64,000 nt of DNA from Pedobacter sp. AJM (lineage in GTDB: Bacteria; Bacteroidota; Bacteroidia; Sphingobacteriales; Sphingobacteriaceae): positions 1 through 64,000 of the forward strand of contig NZ_NHOT01000011.1 of the NCBI RefSeq assembly GCF_002197755.1, written 5' to 3'. The notes under the pieces are model-generated. The model was given only the letters and a program-made list of their open reading frames with translations. It searched no databases and had not been told where the DNA came from. This document shows positions 8,527 to 16,379 of the stretch, piece after piece. Numbering within the stretch: the first letter of the stretch is position 1; every line of letters starts with the position of its first letter. Both the position numbers and the translations under genes were made by a program.

Positions 8527-8534
8527 TACCTTTG
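8527..8534 (+). promoter_or_regulatory. Bacteroidota -7 element (TACCTTTG)
   Basis: An exact TAnnTTTG match lies 39 bases before the acyl-CoA dehydrogenase ATG at 8573. No TTTG -33 box is seen at 19-23 bases upstream, so the call rests on the -7 element and position. Confidence 0.5.
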
Positions 8535-8572
8535 AAAGGAAAGCTATTTCTTAACCAGCGTATAAGAATGAT

Positions 8573-9763
8573 ATGAGCAAATCAGCAAAAAAAGACCTTT
8601 ATGAGGCACCAGATTACTATTTATTGGATGAATTATTAACCGACGAACATAAATTAATTCGTTCTACCGCAAGGGAATGGGTAAAAAAGGAAGTCAGTCC
8701 GATCATAGAAGATTATGCGCAACGGGCAGAATTTCCTAAACATTTAATTAAAGGTTTAGCAGAAATCGGTGCATTCGGACCAACTATTCCGGTGGAATAT
8801 GGCGGCGCAGGTTTGGATTATACCGCTTATGGAATCCTGATGCAGGAAATTGAACGTGGCGACTCCGGGATTCGCTCTACGGCCTCCGTTCAGGGTTCTT
8901 TGGTGATGTATCCGATTTATGCTTATGGAACTGAGGAACAGCGTAAAAAATATCTTCCAAAATTAGCCAGTGGTGAAATGATGGGCTGTTTTGGATTAAC
9001 TGAACCCGATCATGGTTCAAACCCTGGCGGGATGGTAACGAATATTAAAGATGCCGGCACTCATTATATATTAAATGGTGCTAAAATGTGGATCAGTAAT
9101 GCGCCCTTTGCGGATATTGCTGTGGTTTGGGCTAAAGATGAGGCTGGTAAAATTCGTGGGATGGTTGTAGAACGAGGAATGGAGGGATTTTCTACACCCG
9201 AAACGCATAACAAATGGAGCTTACGTGCATCTGCAACAGGCGAACTTGTTTTCGATAATGTTCAGATTCCGAAAGAAAATGTTTTTCCGGAAATCAGTGG
9301 ATTAAAAGGACCATTAGGTTGTTTAAATCAGGCGCGTTATGGCATTGCATGGGGCGCTTTAGGTGCAGCGATGGATTGTTATGATACTGCTTTGCGTTAC
9401 TCAAAGGAGCGTGTTCAGTTTGGAAAACCAATTGGCGGTTTTCAGCTTCAACAAAAGAAACTGGCCGAAATGGTGACTGAAATTACTAAAGGTCAGTTGT
9501 TGGTTTGGCGCCTGGGTACGCTAAAAAGCGAAAACCGCGCTACGGCTGAACAAATATCAATGGCTAAACGAAACAGTGTAGAGATTGCGTTGGATATTGC
9601 CCGCAACGCCCGCCAGATGCTTGGCGGAATGGGCATCACCGGTGAATATTCGATAATGCGTCACATGATGAACCTCGAATCGGTGGTAACCTACGAAGGA
9701 ACACATGATATTCACCTACTGATTACAGGAATGGATGTGACCGGATTGAATGCGTTTAAATAA
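8573..9763 (+). CDS. Acyl-CoA dehydrogenase, glutaryl-CoA dehydrogenase-like
   Basis: The 396-residue flavoprotein follows the acyl-CoA dehydrogenase order: N-terminal helices, middle beta domain with GCFGLTEPDHGSNPGGM (FAD/substrate loop) and WISNAPFADI, and a C-terminal helical domain with RQMLGGMGITGEY. The catalytic base is Glu375 in YEGTHDIH, the signature placement for glutaryl-CoA dehydrogenases. These oxidise and decarboxylate glutaryl-CoA to crotonyl-CoA in Lys/Trp breakdown, feeding electrons to ETF. The C-terminus and ERGDSGIRSTASVQGSLVM region also fit that subgroup. Closely related short-chain enzymes cannot be excluded without a tree. Confidence 0.87.
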   Translation: MSKSAKKDLYEAPDYYLLDELLTDEHKLIRSTAREWVKKEVSPIIEDYAQRAEFPKHLIKGLAEIGAFGPTIPVEYGGAGLDYTAYGILMQEIERGDSGIRSTASVQGSLVMYPIYAYGTEEQRKKYLPKLASGEMMGCFGLTEPDHGSNPGGMVTNIKDAGTHYILNGAKMWISNAPFADIAVVWAKDEAGKIRGMVVERGMEGFSTPETHNKWSLRASATGELVFDNVQIPKENVFPEISGLKGPLGCLNQARYGIAWGALGAAMDCYDTALRYSKERVQFGKPIGGFQLQQKKLAEMVTEITKGQLLVWRLGTLKSENRATAEQISMAKRNSVEIALDIARNARQMLGGMGITGEYSIMRHMMNLESVVTYEGTHDIHLLITGMDVTGLNAFK

Positions 9764-9786
9764 CAAAAGATTTAAAAATTAAGTTA

Positions 9787-10167
9787 ATGAAAGATTTTAA
9801 AAAATATACCTACATACCTGCAACACCTGAAGAAGTTTATTTAGCACTGACCAAAGATATCAGCATTAAGCTCTGGACTGGTGCTGAAGTAGAATTTGAA
9901 GAAAAACCAGACACCGAATTTTCTTTCTGGGATGGTGATATCGTTGGTAAAAACCTGGAATTTGAAACCAATAAAAGAATTGTGCAACAATGGTATTTTG
10001 GCGAAGATGCTGAACCTTCCATTGTAACCATCAAACTTCATGAAGACAAAAAAGGTACTTCTTTAGAGTTTAAGCAGACCAATATCCCAGATGCGGATTA
10101 TAAAGACTTTACCGAAGGAATAGATGAATATTTTCTTGGCGGTCTGGTGGATTTCTTTGACGAATAA
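9787..10167 (+). CDS. SRPBCC (AHSA1-like) domain protein
   Basis: This 126-residue single-domain protein has the START/Bet v 1-like pattern of the AHSA1 family. YTYIPATPEEVYLALT opens the fold, a Trp/Gly hairpin (SFWDGDIVGKNLEF) follows, then RIVQQWYFGED, and a C-terminal amphipathic helix (EYFLGGLVDFFDE) closes the cavity. Such proteins bind hydrophobic ligands or act as Hsp90 co-chaperone-like modules; no ligand can be assigned. It lies 23 bases after the acyl-CoA dehydrogenase gene and is probably read from the same promoter. Confidence 0.85.
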   Translation: MKDFKKYTYIPATPEEVYLALTKDISIKLWTGAEVEFEEKPDTEFSFWDGDIVGKNLEFETNKRIVQQWYFGEDAEPSIVTIKLHEDKKGTSLEFKQTNIPDADYKDFTEGIDEYFLGGLVDFFDE

Positions 10168-10215
10168 AACATAAAGTTAAGCGGGCTGTTTAGTTTTTAA
10201 CCAATTTATAACGTC

Positions 10216-10431
10216 ATGAACAGAACTGTAGGACTCATATTAATCATTGCTGGCATTGCCATGCTGATCTGGACCGGCTTCTCCTATACTAAAAAAGAAA
10301 AGATAGTGGATGCGGGTCCGATTCAAATTTCTGCAGACAGACAAAAGTCTGTGAACTGGCCTCCTTACGCAGGTGGTATTATTTTAGTGACGGGTGTTAT
10401 TGTATTCATCGCATCTGGAAAGCGAAAATAG
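10216..10431 (+). CDS. Small two-helix membrane protein
   Basis: The 71-residue product has a transmembrane segment at about residues 4-22 (GLILIIAGIAMLIWTGFSY), a short polar loop (KKEKIVDAGPIQISADRQK), and a second segment at about 50-66 (GGIILVTGVIVFIAS), ending in KRK. Both ends are probably cytoplasmic. It resembles small inner-membrane proteins of unknown role that sit beside housekeeping genes. It is spaced 48 bases from the SRPBCC gene and may be its last co-transcribed partner. Confidence 0.7.
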   Translation: MNRTVGLILIIAGIAMLIWTGFSYTKKEKIVDAGPIQISADRQKSVNWPPYAGGIILVTGVIVFIASGKRK

Positions 10432-10488
10432 CTTGCCTTTCTTCTTGATCTCTTCATTTTCTTCCTGTCTCCTATTAAGCAAACGCGT

Positions 10489-10599
10489 TACGTTTGTAAT
10501 AAATCTGGTCGGCTTAAATCTTATTGCAACAATGTAGCGATAAATAGATTTTTTATTTTGCAACATAGTTGCAATTGTATATCTTAGTGCTGTTGCAAC
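10489..10599 (+). promoter_or_regulatory. Leader region of the lanthipeptide precursor: -7 element and four TTGCAA sites
   Basis: TACGTTTG at 10489-10496 is an exact -7 match and would give a leader of about 155 bases. Downstream, TTGCAAC occurs at 10524-10530 and 10558-10564, GTTGCAA at 10568-10574, and the palindrome GTTGCAAC at 10592-10599. The middle two form a perfect inverted repeat TTGCAAC-ATA-GTTGCAA. The density suggests operators for a dedicated regulator, and the same word recurs before the exporter gene at 18596-18623. Confidence 0.55.
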
Positions 10600-10657
10600 C
10601 GGGGATAAGCCGAAACCCCGTAACCACCAGTAGGCATCATATTTAATCACTTATGTT

Positions 10658-10849
10658 ATGAAAAATCAATCAGAAAAAATCACATTGAGCTTAGAAGACC
10701 TTCAGTTAGAAAGTTTTGTAACCAGTATTGACAGTGAAGTTGCGATGCGTTTATCAGGTGGTTTAGGTAATGTATCAGAACCTACGCACACAGAACAAAC
10801 AGATGACCATCATACCCCACCGGTAAGATGCACCACGGTAATCTGCTAG
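10658..10849 (+). CDS. Class I lanthipeptide precursor with pinensin-like leader
   Basis: The 63-residue peptide has a leader ITLSLEDLQLESFVTSID and a double-glycine site (LSGG, residues 32-35). The L-x-x-ESFVTS block is the hallmark I know from Bacteroidota class I (pinensin-type) leaders. The 28-residue core contains two Cys (58 and 63, as CTTVIC at the very end), one Ser and six Thr, and many His/Asp/Pro residues. If modified, Thr/Ser would be dehydrated and the two Cys could form at most two (methyl)lanthionine rings near the C-terminus. Cleavage after GG fits the C39 peptidase at 16363. Transcription converges on the LanC-like gene. Confidence 0.88.
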   Translation: MKNQSEKITLSLEDLQLESFVTSIDSEVAMRLSGGLGNVSEPTHTEQTDDHHTPPVRCTTVIC

Positions 10850-10866
10850 TTAATTAATTCAATTTC

Positions 10867-10887
10867 AAGGCGCCAATTTGGCGCCTT
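10867..10887. terminator. Bidirectional terminator between precursor and LanC-like gene
   Basis: AAGGCGCC and GGCGCCTT form a perfect 8-bp stem around AATTT, with T-rich sequence on the right and A-rich sequence on the left. It lies 17 bases past the precursor stop and two bases from the minus-strand stop, so it can serve both. Confidence 0.88.
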
Positions 10888-10889
10888 GT

Positions 10890-12785
10890 TTATTCTTCAA
10901 CACATAAAAAGCCACTCTTTAGCAACAGGCGGATTTGCAACACAATTTTTTGATTGATTTGTTCCTTTTCAGTAGCCGGTTTAAAATATTCACTGGTAAT
11001 TTTATCAATCAATTTGCCCATTTTCATTTTACCATTGATCAAAGATTTAATGATGATGGCTGGAAAGATTCCGATTTTAATTTCTTCTACACCATTTTCA
11101 TGGCTATATAAAAGAAGCTTATTGCCGTTTTCATCTTCTCCAAAATATTGTACATGATCATTCAGTTTTAAACTCAGCGCAATGAAATCGGAATCTGATT
11201 TTTGACTGGCACTTTCTGCATTTTTTTTGAGGTAAATGTTTCGTTGCTGATAACTAAAATAACCTTTATGAAGTTTCCATAGCTTCAACAGCTCTGATTC
11301 CAACCGGAATGATTGCATAATTGCTTCATGCGCTCCCTCTATCTGGCTGATTCTGACAGATAACACCTCACTAAACTCATCAATATTCTTTACTTCATAC
11401 AGTGCACCAATGCTGACACCTAACAGATCAAGTTTTCCAATAGTTTTTTTGAAGTATGATGAAAAAATCTTCCGTTTAATATCAACCGTTGAGAACCTTC
11501 CTTCCAGATTGATTGTTTTTGCAGGTTTGGGTAAAGCTGGTTTTGCCACTGAATCGGATTGATCGCCAGCTATCAGCTGCAAAAGCATATAACCTACACC
11601 TGCTTTTCCGGAGAAAAGGCCATAATCATCGGCTCCGCATGATAGGTATTCGCTGTAGCTGTTTGTTTTTCGATATTGTTTAATGGCTCCGTCAATCGCA
11701 TTACAAATATGATCAGCTATTCCGTCTCTGTCCTTATTGTACATCAAAAACGGAATCATTCCGGTATAGCCGCTTACCAAAGTGAAATCTGGCCGGGGTC
11801 TGTTTTGAAGATCTGATAAACATTTTTCAAGTGCCTGGTTACACTGCTTAGAATAGATGTTTTTTTGAGTGAGCGCATATGCAAGACTCCTTGATAAACC
11901 CACTCCTGCCGCGCCATGTGCCCAGGCATTTGCCCCTGCCATATCTGAAATAAAAGTTTCCAGTTGCCAGAGATGTGCGCCTGGTTTTGAAAGTTCATAA
12001 TTACCCATCCGCAAATCAAGCCAGTTATTCGCCGGGGCATAATAATATTGCATTTCATAAGCCAATGCTTCTTCCGCCAGATACAACAAACCTGGTTCAT
12101 CGAAATACATGCTCAATTGCATAAGACAATATGCAATACCTGATGCCCCGTGAGAAAACCCGGTCATGCTATCGTATGCCTTTTTCGATTGATGATAATC
12201 CCATTTCAAACCCATCTCTGATACCCGTGCTTCCAGAATCAACCGGTCTAAGAGCAAACGGATCAATTGTAAAACTTGTTCATTTTGGCTGTGGTGATAA
12301 AGTAGAGTGAATACCAGCAAATTACCTGTATAGCCACTTAATAAATCGGCTTTCAGTAATTTCGTACTGAATTGGTTCTGGTTGGACAATGTTAAAAGCA
12401 ATGCATTATCCAGGTATTTCTGAATTCCTGTTACCTCATAAATTTTTAAATTTGTATAAATCACTCCACCAAGGCCAGTGTAGAATGCAAAAAAACTGGG
12501 TTTGAGAATGGCCTCAGATTTCATCATTCTGCTCATCATTTTATCAATTAAACTGATGTGCGTTTCGCTTTGATCAAAACGATAGAGTTCAAGAAAGAAT
12601 AAGGCAATGCCGCAATTGCCATTAAAAATATCATAGCTTTCCTGGAAGGCATATTCATCGGGATTGATGTAATAAGGCGTTGGCCACCAGGCTTCATCTG
12701 CTGTTTCTTTTTTATTTAAGCGCAAATCATTTTTTATTTCATGAAGATGATTGATGAAAACTTCAATCTGAGCAGTTGTAAACAT
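10890..12785 (-). CDS. LanC-like protein with missing zinc ligands and a C-terminal extension
   Basis: Residues 50-405 show the LanC alpha/alpha-barrel pattern: GNCGIALFFLEL, FYTGLGGVIY, LLSGYTGNLL, GFSHGASGIAY (His212), NAWAHGAAGVGL and GLFSGKAGVGYMLLQL. LanC cyclases bind zinc through Cys in WCxG and Cys-His in CHG. Here those positions read Ala289 (WAHG) and Val337-Ser338 (LVSGYTG), so the site is absent. Residues 430-631 are an extra region; its end (IKIGIFPAIIIKSLING, then LLLKSGFLCVEE) resembles a PqqD/RRE-like winged helix that could bind the leader. It is last in the minus-strand lan operon, five bases after the elimination-domain gene. Either it cyclises by another route or it is a scaffold. 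Confidence 0.82.
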   Translation of the reverse strand: MFTTAQIEVFINHLHEIKNDLRLNKKETADEAWWPTPYYINPDEYAFQESYDIFNGNCGIALFFLELYRFDQSETHISLIDKMMSRMMKSEAILKPSFFAFYTGLGGVIYTNLKIYEVTGIQKYLDNALLLTLSNQNQFSTKLLKADLLSGYTGNLLVFTLLYHHSQNEQVLQLIRLLLDRLILEARVSEMGLKWDYHQSKKAYDSMTGFSHGASGIAYCLMQLSMYFDEPGLLYLAEEALAYEMQYYYAPANNWLDLRMGNYELSKPGAHLWQLETFISDMAGANAWAHGAAGVGLSRSLAYALTQKNIYSKQCNQALEKCLSDLQNRPRPDFTLVSGYTGMIPFLMYNKDRDGIADHICNAIDGAIKQYRKTNSYSEYLSCGADDYGLFSGKAGVGYMLLQLIAGDQSDSVAKPALPKPAKTINLEGRFSTVDIKRKIFSSYFKKTIGKLDLLGVSIGALYEVKNIDEFSEVLSVRISQIEGAHEAIMQSFRLESELLKLWKLHKGYFSYQQRNIYLKKNAESASQKSDSDFIALSLKLNDHVQYFGEDENGNKLLLYSHENGVEEIKIGIFPAIIIKSLINGKMKMGKLIDKITSEYFKPATEKEQINQKIVLQIRLLLKSGFLCVEE

Positions 12786-12790
12786 AGATT

Positions 12791-13672
12791 TTAATTTGAA
12801 TGATACACTTGGAAAATATATTCGATGCAGATTTTGATCACATACATCAGGTAAGCTTCTTCCTGATTGGCAATGCCCAGTCGATTATTGGTCATGTGTA
12901 TCAGGCTTGAAACGATTTCCTGGAACTTAAATTCATCAAATTCTGCTGTTTGGTACTGATCCATAACTTTCTGGCTGCAAGTCATGTATTTTGCTAAACC
13001 ATTATGGAGATTGTTTGTGGCCAGTTCTTCCCAGAAAGAAGCAGCTGCCAGGCAAACAATTTCTTTTTTTGATAAAAATGCCTGCTCAAATTGGTGAAGC
13101 CAAAATGCCTTTTCATGGTCATTAGAAAAATCTGAACGGTAAAGCCTTGGTAACCATCCATTTATAAAAAAATCACATAACCTGATGATTTTGTCAGGCT
13201 TTAATCCAGCACAGAATAATAGAACCAGGTGAAGCTTTACCGCCTGTAAAGTAACCTGACTGCTATTTTCCCTAATCAGTAACCAGTTTAAAACATAGGT
13301 AGATGAAGCGGCAAAATGCTGTTCTGCCCAGGCGATACTTTCCCCGTTCCCATAACGGCTGATTTCCTGCTCGTATTCAACGGACAGAACTTTTTCCACC
13401 CTGAAAGATGCGCTTTGAAAATGACAAAGATCTTTACTTAAAGCACCGGTCATCTGTTCATGGTAAAACGGGTTGGCATGAAGCCTCAACCGAATATGAC
13501 TTCCTCCTTCCCAATAGCGGATAAAGAACCAGGGCGACTCAGCAAAAAAACAAGATTTCCATTGACTGATGAACGGGGCAATGGCCTGTTTCAGAAGCTC
13601 ATCAGCATTTCCGGAATAATAAATATGCAGACTAAGCCAGGTATAACTGATGGGGTTGATTGTGCTATTCAT
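12791..13672 (-). CDS. LanB elimination-domain protein (thiopeptide-type bacteriocin biosynthesis domain)
   Basis: This 293-residue protein matches the C-terminal elimination domain of LanB dehydratases, found as a separate protein in split systems. The marker is TWLSLHIYYSGNADELL, then PWFFIRYWEGGSHIRLRL, the basic strand that faces the glutamylated peptide. In LanB chemistry it removes glutamate from activated Ser/Thr to give dehydro residues. Its start overlaps the upstream LanB gene by 8 bases, implying translational coupling. The pairing with a 904-residue glutamylation protein is the two-part arrangement known from pinensin-type clusters. Confidence 0.9.
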   Translation of the reverse strand: MNSTINPISYTWLSLHIYYSGNADELLKQAIAPFISQWKSCFFAESPWFFIRYWEGGSHIRLRLHANPFYHEQMTGALSKDLCHFQSASFRVEKVLSVEYEQEISRYGNGESIAWAEQHFAASSTYVLNWLLIRENSSQVTLQAVKLHLVLLFCAGLKPDKIIRLCDFFINGWLPRLYRSDFSNDHEKAFWLHQFEQAFLSKKEIVCLAAASFWEELATNNLHNGLAKYMTCSQKVMDQYQTAEFDEFKFQEIVSSLIHMTNNRLGIANQEEAYLMYVIKICIEYIFQVYHSN

Positions 13673-16379
13673 TATACCACTGCATTAAATATTCTTTAAC
13701 TCCACTTTCCAAAGGTACCGGAAGTACCTCTTCTATGGTGATGTTATTTCCTGCTCTTGCCAAAAGTCGTTTAAACATAGACACAAACAGTGGCTTATCT
13801 AAAGCTAAATATTGTGGTTTATAGTCATCATGCAAGCCCTCTTTTTTGTTGATTTCGCCATCTACAGCCTTGTTTTGATAAGCACGTTTTCTTAGAAATA
13901 AAAAGAATTTTATTGGTATTTTGTGCAATTCGAACCAGTTATGTAAGCGAATAAAATAATCAAAATCCTCCTCCGTTGTTTGCTGAACAGGGATTACAGC
14001 AGTTTTTATTCTCCATGTTTTTCTCCTGATAATTACTGTTTCTTCAAATGTGATTCTCGGCAGCAGGTAAATTTCAGGCGCTGAATTTGCAAATCTGCCT
14101 AGATCATACTGATCTATCAGCTGGATAAAAGGCTGTAATGAAATCCTCGCATCAGGATTAAAGTGGGCCAATAACTGGTATAAGTTGGAACGGTTATAAA
14201 AAGATTCCAAACTCAAATCATAACTGTAGAGTTCATGATCATTTAGCCATAGTTTAAGGTTGTTCGTTTCCGAATCAAGGCAAACCCTTAAATCACCAAC
14301 ATTAATTTGCTGATCTGCCGGATAGATATTATTTCCAGAGGGAAGCGTCAGCTCGCGACTGAGCAGAGGAGGGTGAATGTTTGCGTTAAAGGTTGAGGCA
14401 TCATTTAGTTCAGCTTTAATTACTTCTGGATTTAATGACGCATTCTGAGTAATAAAATCTTCCTGTATTTTTGAATCAAACAAAGACAGAAATCTTCCGC
14501 TTACCTTTCCCATTCCGGGCAAAAGCGAATTGATTACCCCATAAAGCTGGTCTTTTTTTTTGCAGGCATAAAATTGTACAAAAGCACCTGCCGATAATAT
14601 TTTCCCAAGATCCGATGAAACAGGTAAATCTGCAAAAAAATCAGCACTCAGGTTTAATGTATCATCTAAAATCGTTTGCTGCTCCAGTTTGGCCAGAACA
14701 GCTGTTTTCCATGACATTGGATCTGTTAATGCCTGATCATTCTGATTTATCTGCTCCTTTTCTGGCTTTTTAACATAAAAATAGTAATCCCGGTAAAACT
14801 CGGTGATTTTTATCTTTTCATATTTGGGATAGTGCTTGATATAAAAATTGCGCATTTTGATACGCTCTTTTCGCATCACATCCAGCGGCAGCAGAAATTT
14901 GGCAAGCGCGTTGGTTTTAGAAGCAAACTCAGCTATCCCTTTTTCGGACAATACTTCAGTTTCACTTGTAAAACAATCTTCAAAAAAAATATTACGTGCC
15001 GAGAAATAGTAAGGAATAAAGTTGTTTGTTAAAAAGGCCTCTTGATGTTGAAATTCTTTTTCTCTGATGATTTTTTTCTCCTCAGCACTCGTATAGTATG
15101 GTAAGTTTGCTTCCTTTTGTAATGGAAGAAAAGTGCTGTTCACTGCTCTTTCTGCCTGTTGTAAAAGAACATAGCGTTCATCAGTTCCTGCTGCTGAATA
15201 GCTTTCACGGTGGACTTGCAATATTTCGAAAAGGCTGATTAAGGGCTTTACCAAGTGGTTTTTATCTGGTACAGATTTAAAAAACGCCAATAGTTTTACG
15301 TCCCAGTTTTCATCCATCCCTGTAAAGCCAAAGCCTGCCTCGAACAAGCCGGTGTTGATCAATTTTATGACATAAGCTTTAATGCTTTCTTGGACGGTAT
15401 TTTCTACATGTTCTGACAGATATTTGATTAATTCTGCTAAAGTAACTGATTGGTGGTTTTGATGAAAATAATTGACAATCAACAGCTGCAGACCATTTGC
15501 GGGCAATTGTTGAAAGGATTCAATGTTGTGGAAATTAGTCAGGAATTGTATTTTATCACCTTTGATTTCTGCTGTGATATTAATTTTAAGCAATAAATAT
15601 TCATTCAATACCGGATGCTGCCTCAGTATGGATCGTAAGTATTCGAAGAGAATATTGTTCAGCTTCAGCTTACTCTGAACTTTAGGATTTTTATTTGGAT
15701 GGTTTACCGGGTGAGTACTGGTAGTCATCACACCAGTAAAGGTAAAGCTGCTAAATGGCGACGTTTTGAAAGCCATCCTGCTGAGATACCGCAATACACT
15801 AAATTCCATTCGCAGCTCTTTTTGCTTAAAACTTTCCGGGTCTTTTGTGACAAAGTTTTTCAGTTGGGTATAAAGCACCGGGCTGGATAACATTAAGCCA
15901 TTTTGCAGCGCAGGGTTTAGTGCCATTTGCTGAACAATTTTTTGATGTAATGTTGATTCGTGGTTAAATAGCGTCTTGTTTACCTCAGAAAAATTGTTAA
16001 TCAGGGTTTCGTTTAAGAGATAAGCTTCAAAAGATTCAGATAATAACTTAGAATTCAATCCTTTAATAAGAGTCGATTGTTCTGCATCTACCCGCTTGTT
16101 ATTAAATATTTTTCTTTTAAGATTAATTAGCTGTTGCCTCAATTGATCATCGGTTTGTTCACTGATGATCGGAAATAAGGCATCACATAGAGTATTTTTT
16201 AATTCTTCCCTTTTTTTGAGGTGGTCACGGTGTGTTTCTATCAACTTTTCGCCCTGATGAAATGTAAGCTGATTGAATACATCGTGGTTAAGATTTGCAT
16301 ATCGAACTAAGGAATAAGGGAAAATTCTGACTGACATAAGATGGTTATAGGTTAATGGAAGATCATTGGCCGAGTTCAA
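13665..16379 (-). CDS. LanB glutamylation protein (lantibiotic dehydratase N-terminal domain)
   Basis: The 904-residue protein corresponds to the tRNA-Glu-dependent glutamylation half of a class I lanthipeptide dehydratase. The conserved early motif RYLSRMAFKTSPFSSFTF matches the R-M-x-x-R/K-x-TPF-g-x-F block of the family, and the C-terminal TFEETVIIRRKTWRIK plus RLHNWFELHKIPIKFFLFL match its later strands. It lacks the elimination domain, supplied by the next gene. The first ATG at 16379 overlaps the exporter gene by 17 bases; an ATG at 16337 (MSVRIFPYSLVRYA) is an equally possible start. It is read from the exporter promoter. Confidence 0.9.
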   Translation of the reverse strand: MNSANDLPLTYNHLMSVRIFPYSLVRYANLNHDVFNQLTFHQGEKLIETHRDHLKKREELKNTLCDALFPIISEQTDDQLRQQLINLKRKIFNNKRVDAEQSTLIKGLNSKLLSESFEAYLLNETLINNFSEVNKTLFNHESTLHQKIVQQMALNPALQNGLMLSSPVLYTQLKNFVTKDPESFKQKELRMEFSVLRYLSRMAFKTSPFSSFTFTGVMTTSTHPVNHPNKNPKVQSKLKLNNILFEYLRSILRQHPVLNEYLLLKINITAEIKGDKIQFLTNFHNIESFQQLPANGLQLLIVNYFHQNHQSVTLAELIKYLSEHVENTVQESIKAYVIKLINTGLFEAGFGFTGMDENWDVKLLAFFKSVPDKNHLVKPLISLFEILQVHRESYSAAGTDERYVLLQQAERAVNSTFLPLQKEANLPYYTSAEEKKIIREKEFQHQEAFLTNNFIPYYFSARNIFFEDCFTSETEVLSEKGIAEFASKTNALAKFLLPLDVMRKERIKMRNFYIKHYPKYEKIKITEFYRDYYFYVKKPEKEQINQNDQALTDPMSWKTAVLAKLEQQTILDDTLNLSADFFADLPVSSDLGKILSAGAFVQFYACKKKDQLYGVINSLLPGMGKVSGRFLSLFDSKIQEDFITQNASLNPEVIKAELNDASTFNANIHPPLLSRELTLPSGNNIYPADQQINVGDLRVCLDSETNNLKLWLNDHELYSYDLSLESFYNRSNLYQLLAHFNPDARISLQPFIQLIDQYDLGRFANSAPEIYLLPRITFEETVIIRRKTWRIKTAVIPVQQTTEEDFDYFIRLHNWFELHKIPIKFFLFLRKRAYQNKAVDGEINKKEGLHDDYKPQYLALDKPLFVSMFKRLLARAGNNITIEEVLPVPLESGVKEYLMQWYNE

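Noticed and set aside
10384..10650. An 88-codon minus-strand frame upstream of the lanthipeptide precursor
   Set aside because: It covers the precursor's leader with its TTGCAAC sites and its sequence lacks any pattern; non-coding use explains the region better.
10867..10887. GGCGCC palindrome as a regulator site
   Set aside because: Its place between two converging stop codons and the T-rich flank fit a terminator better.
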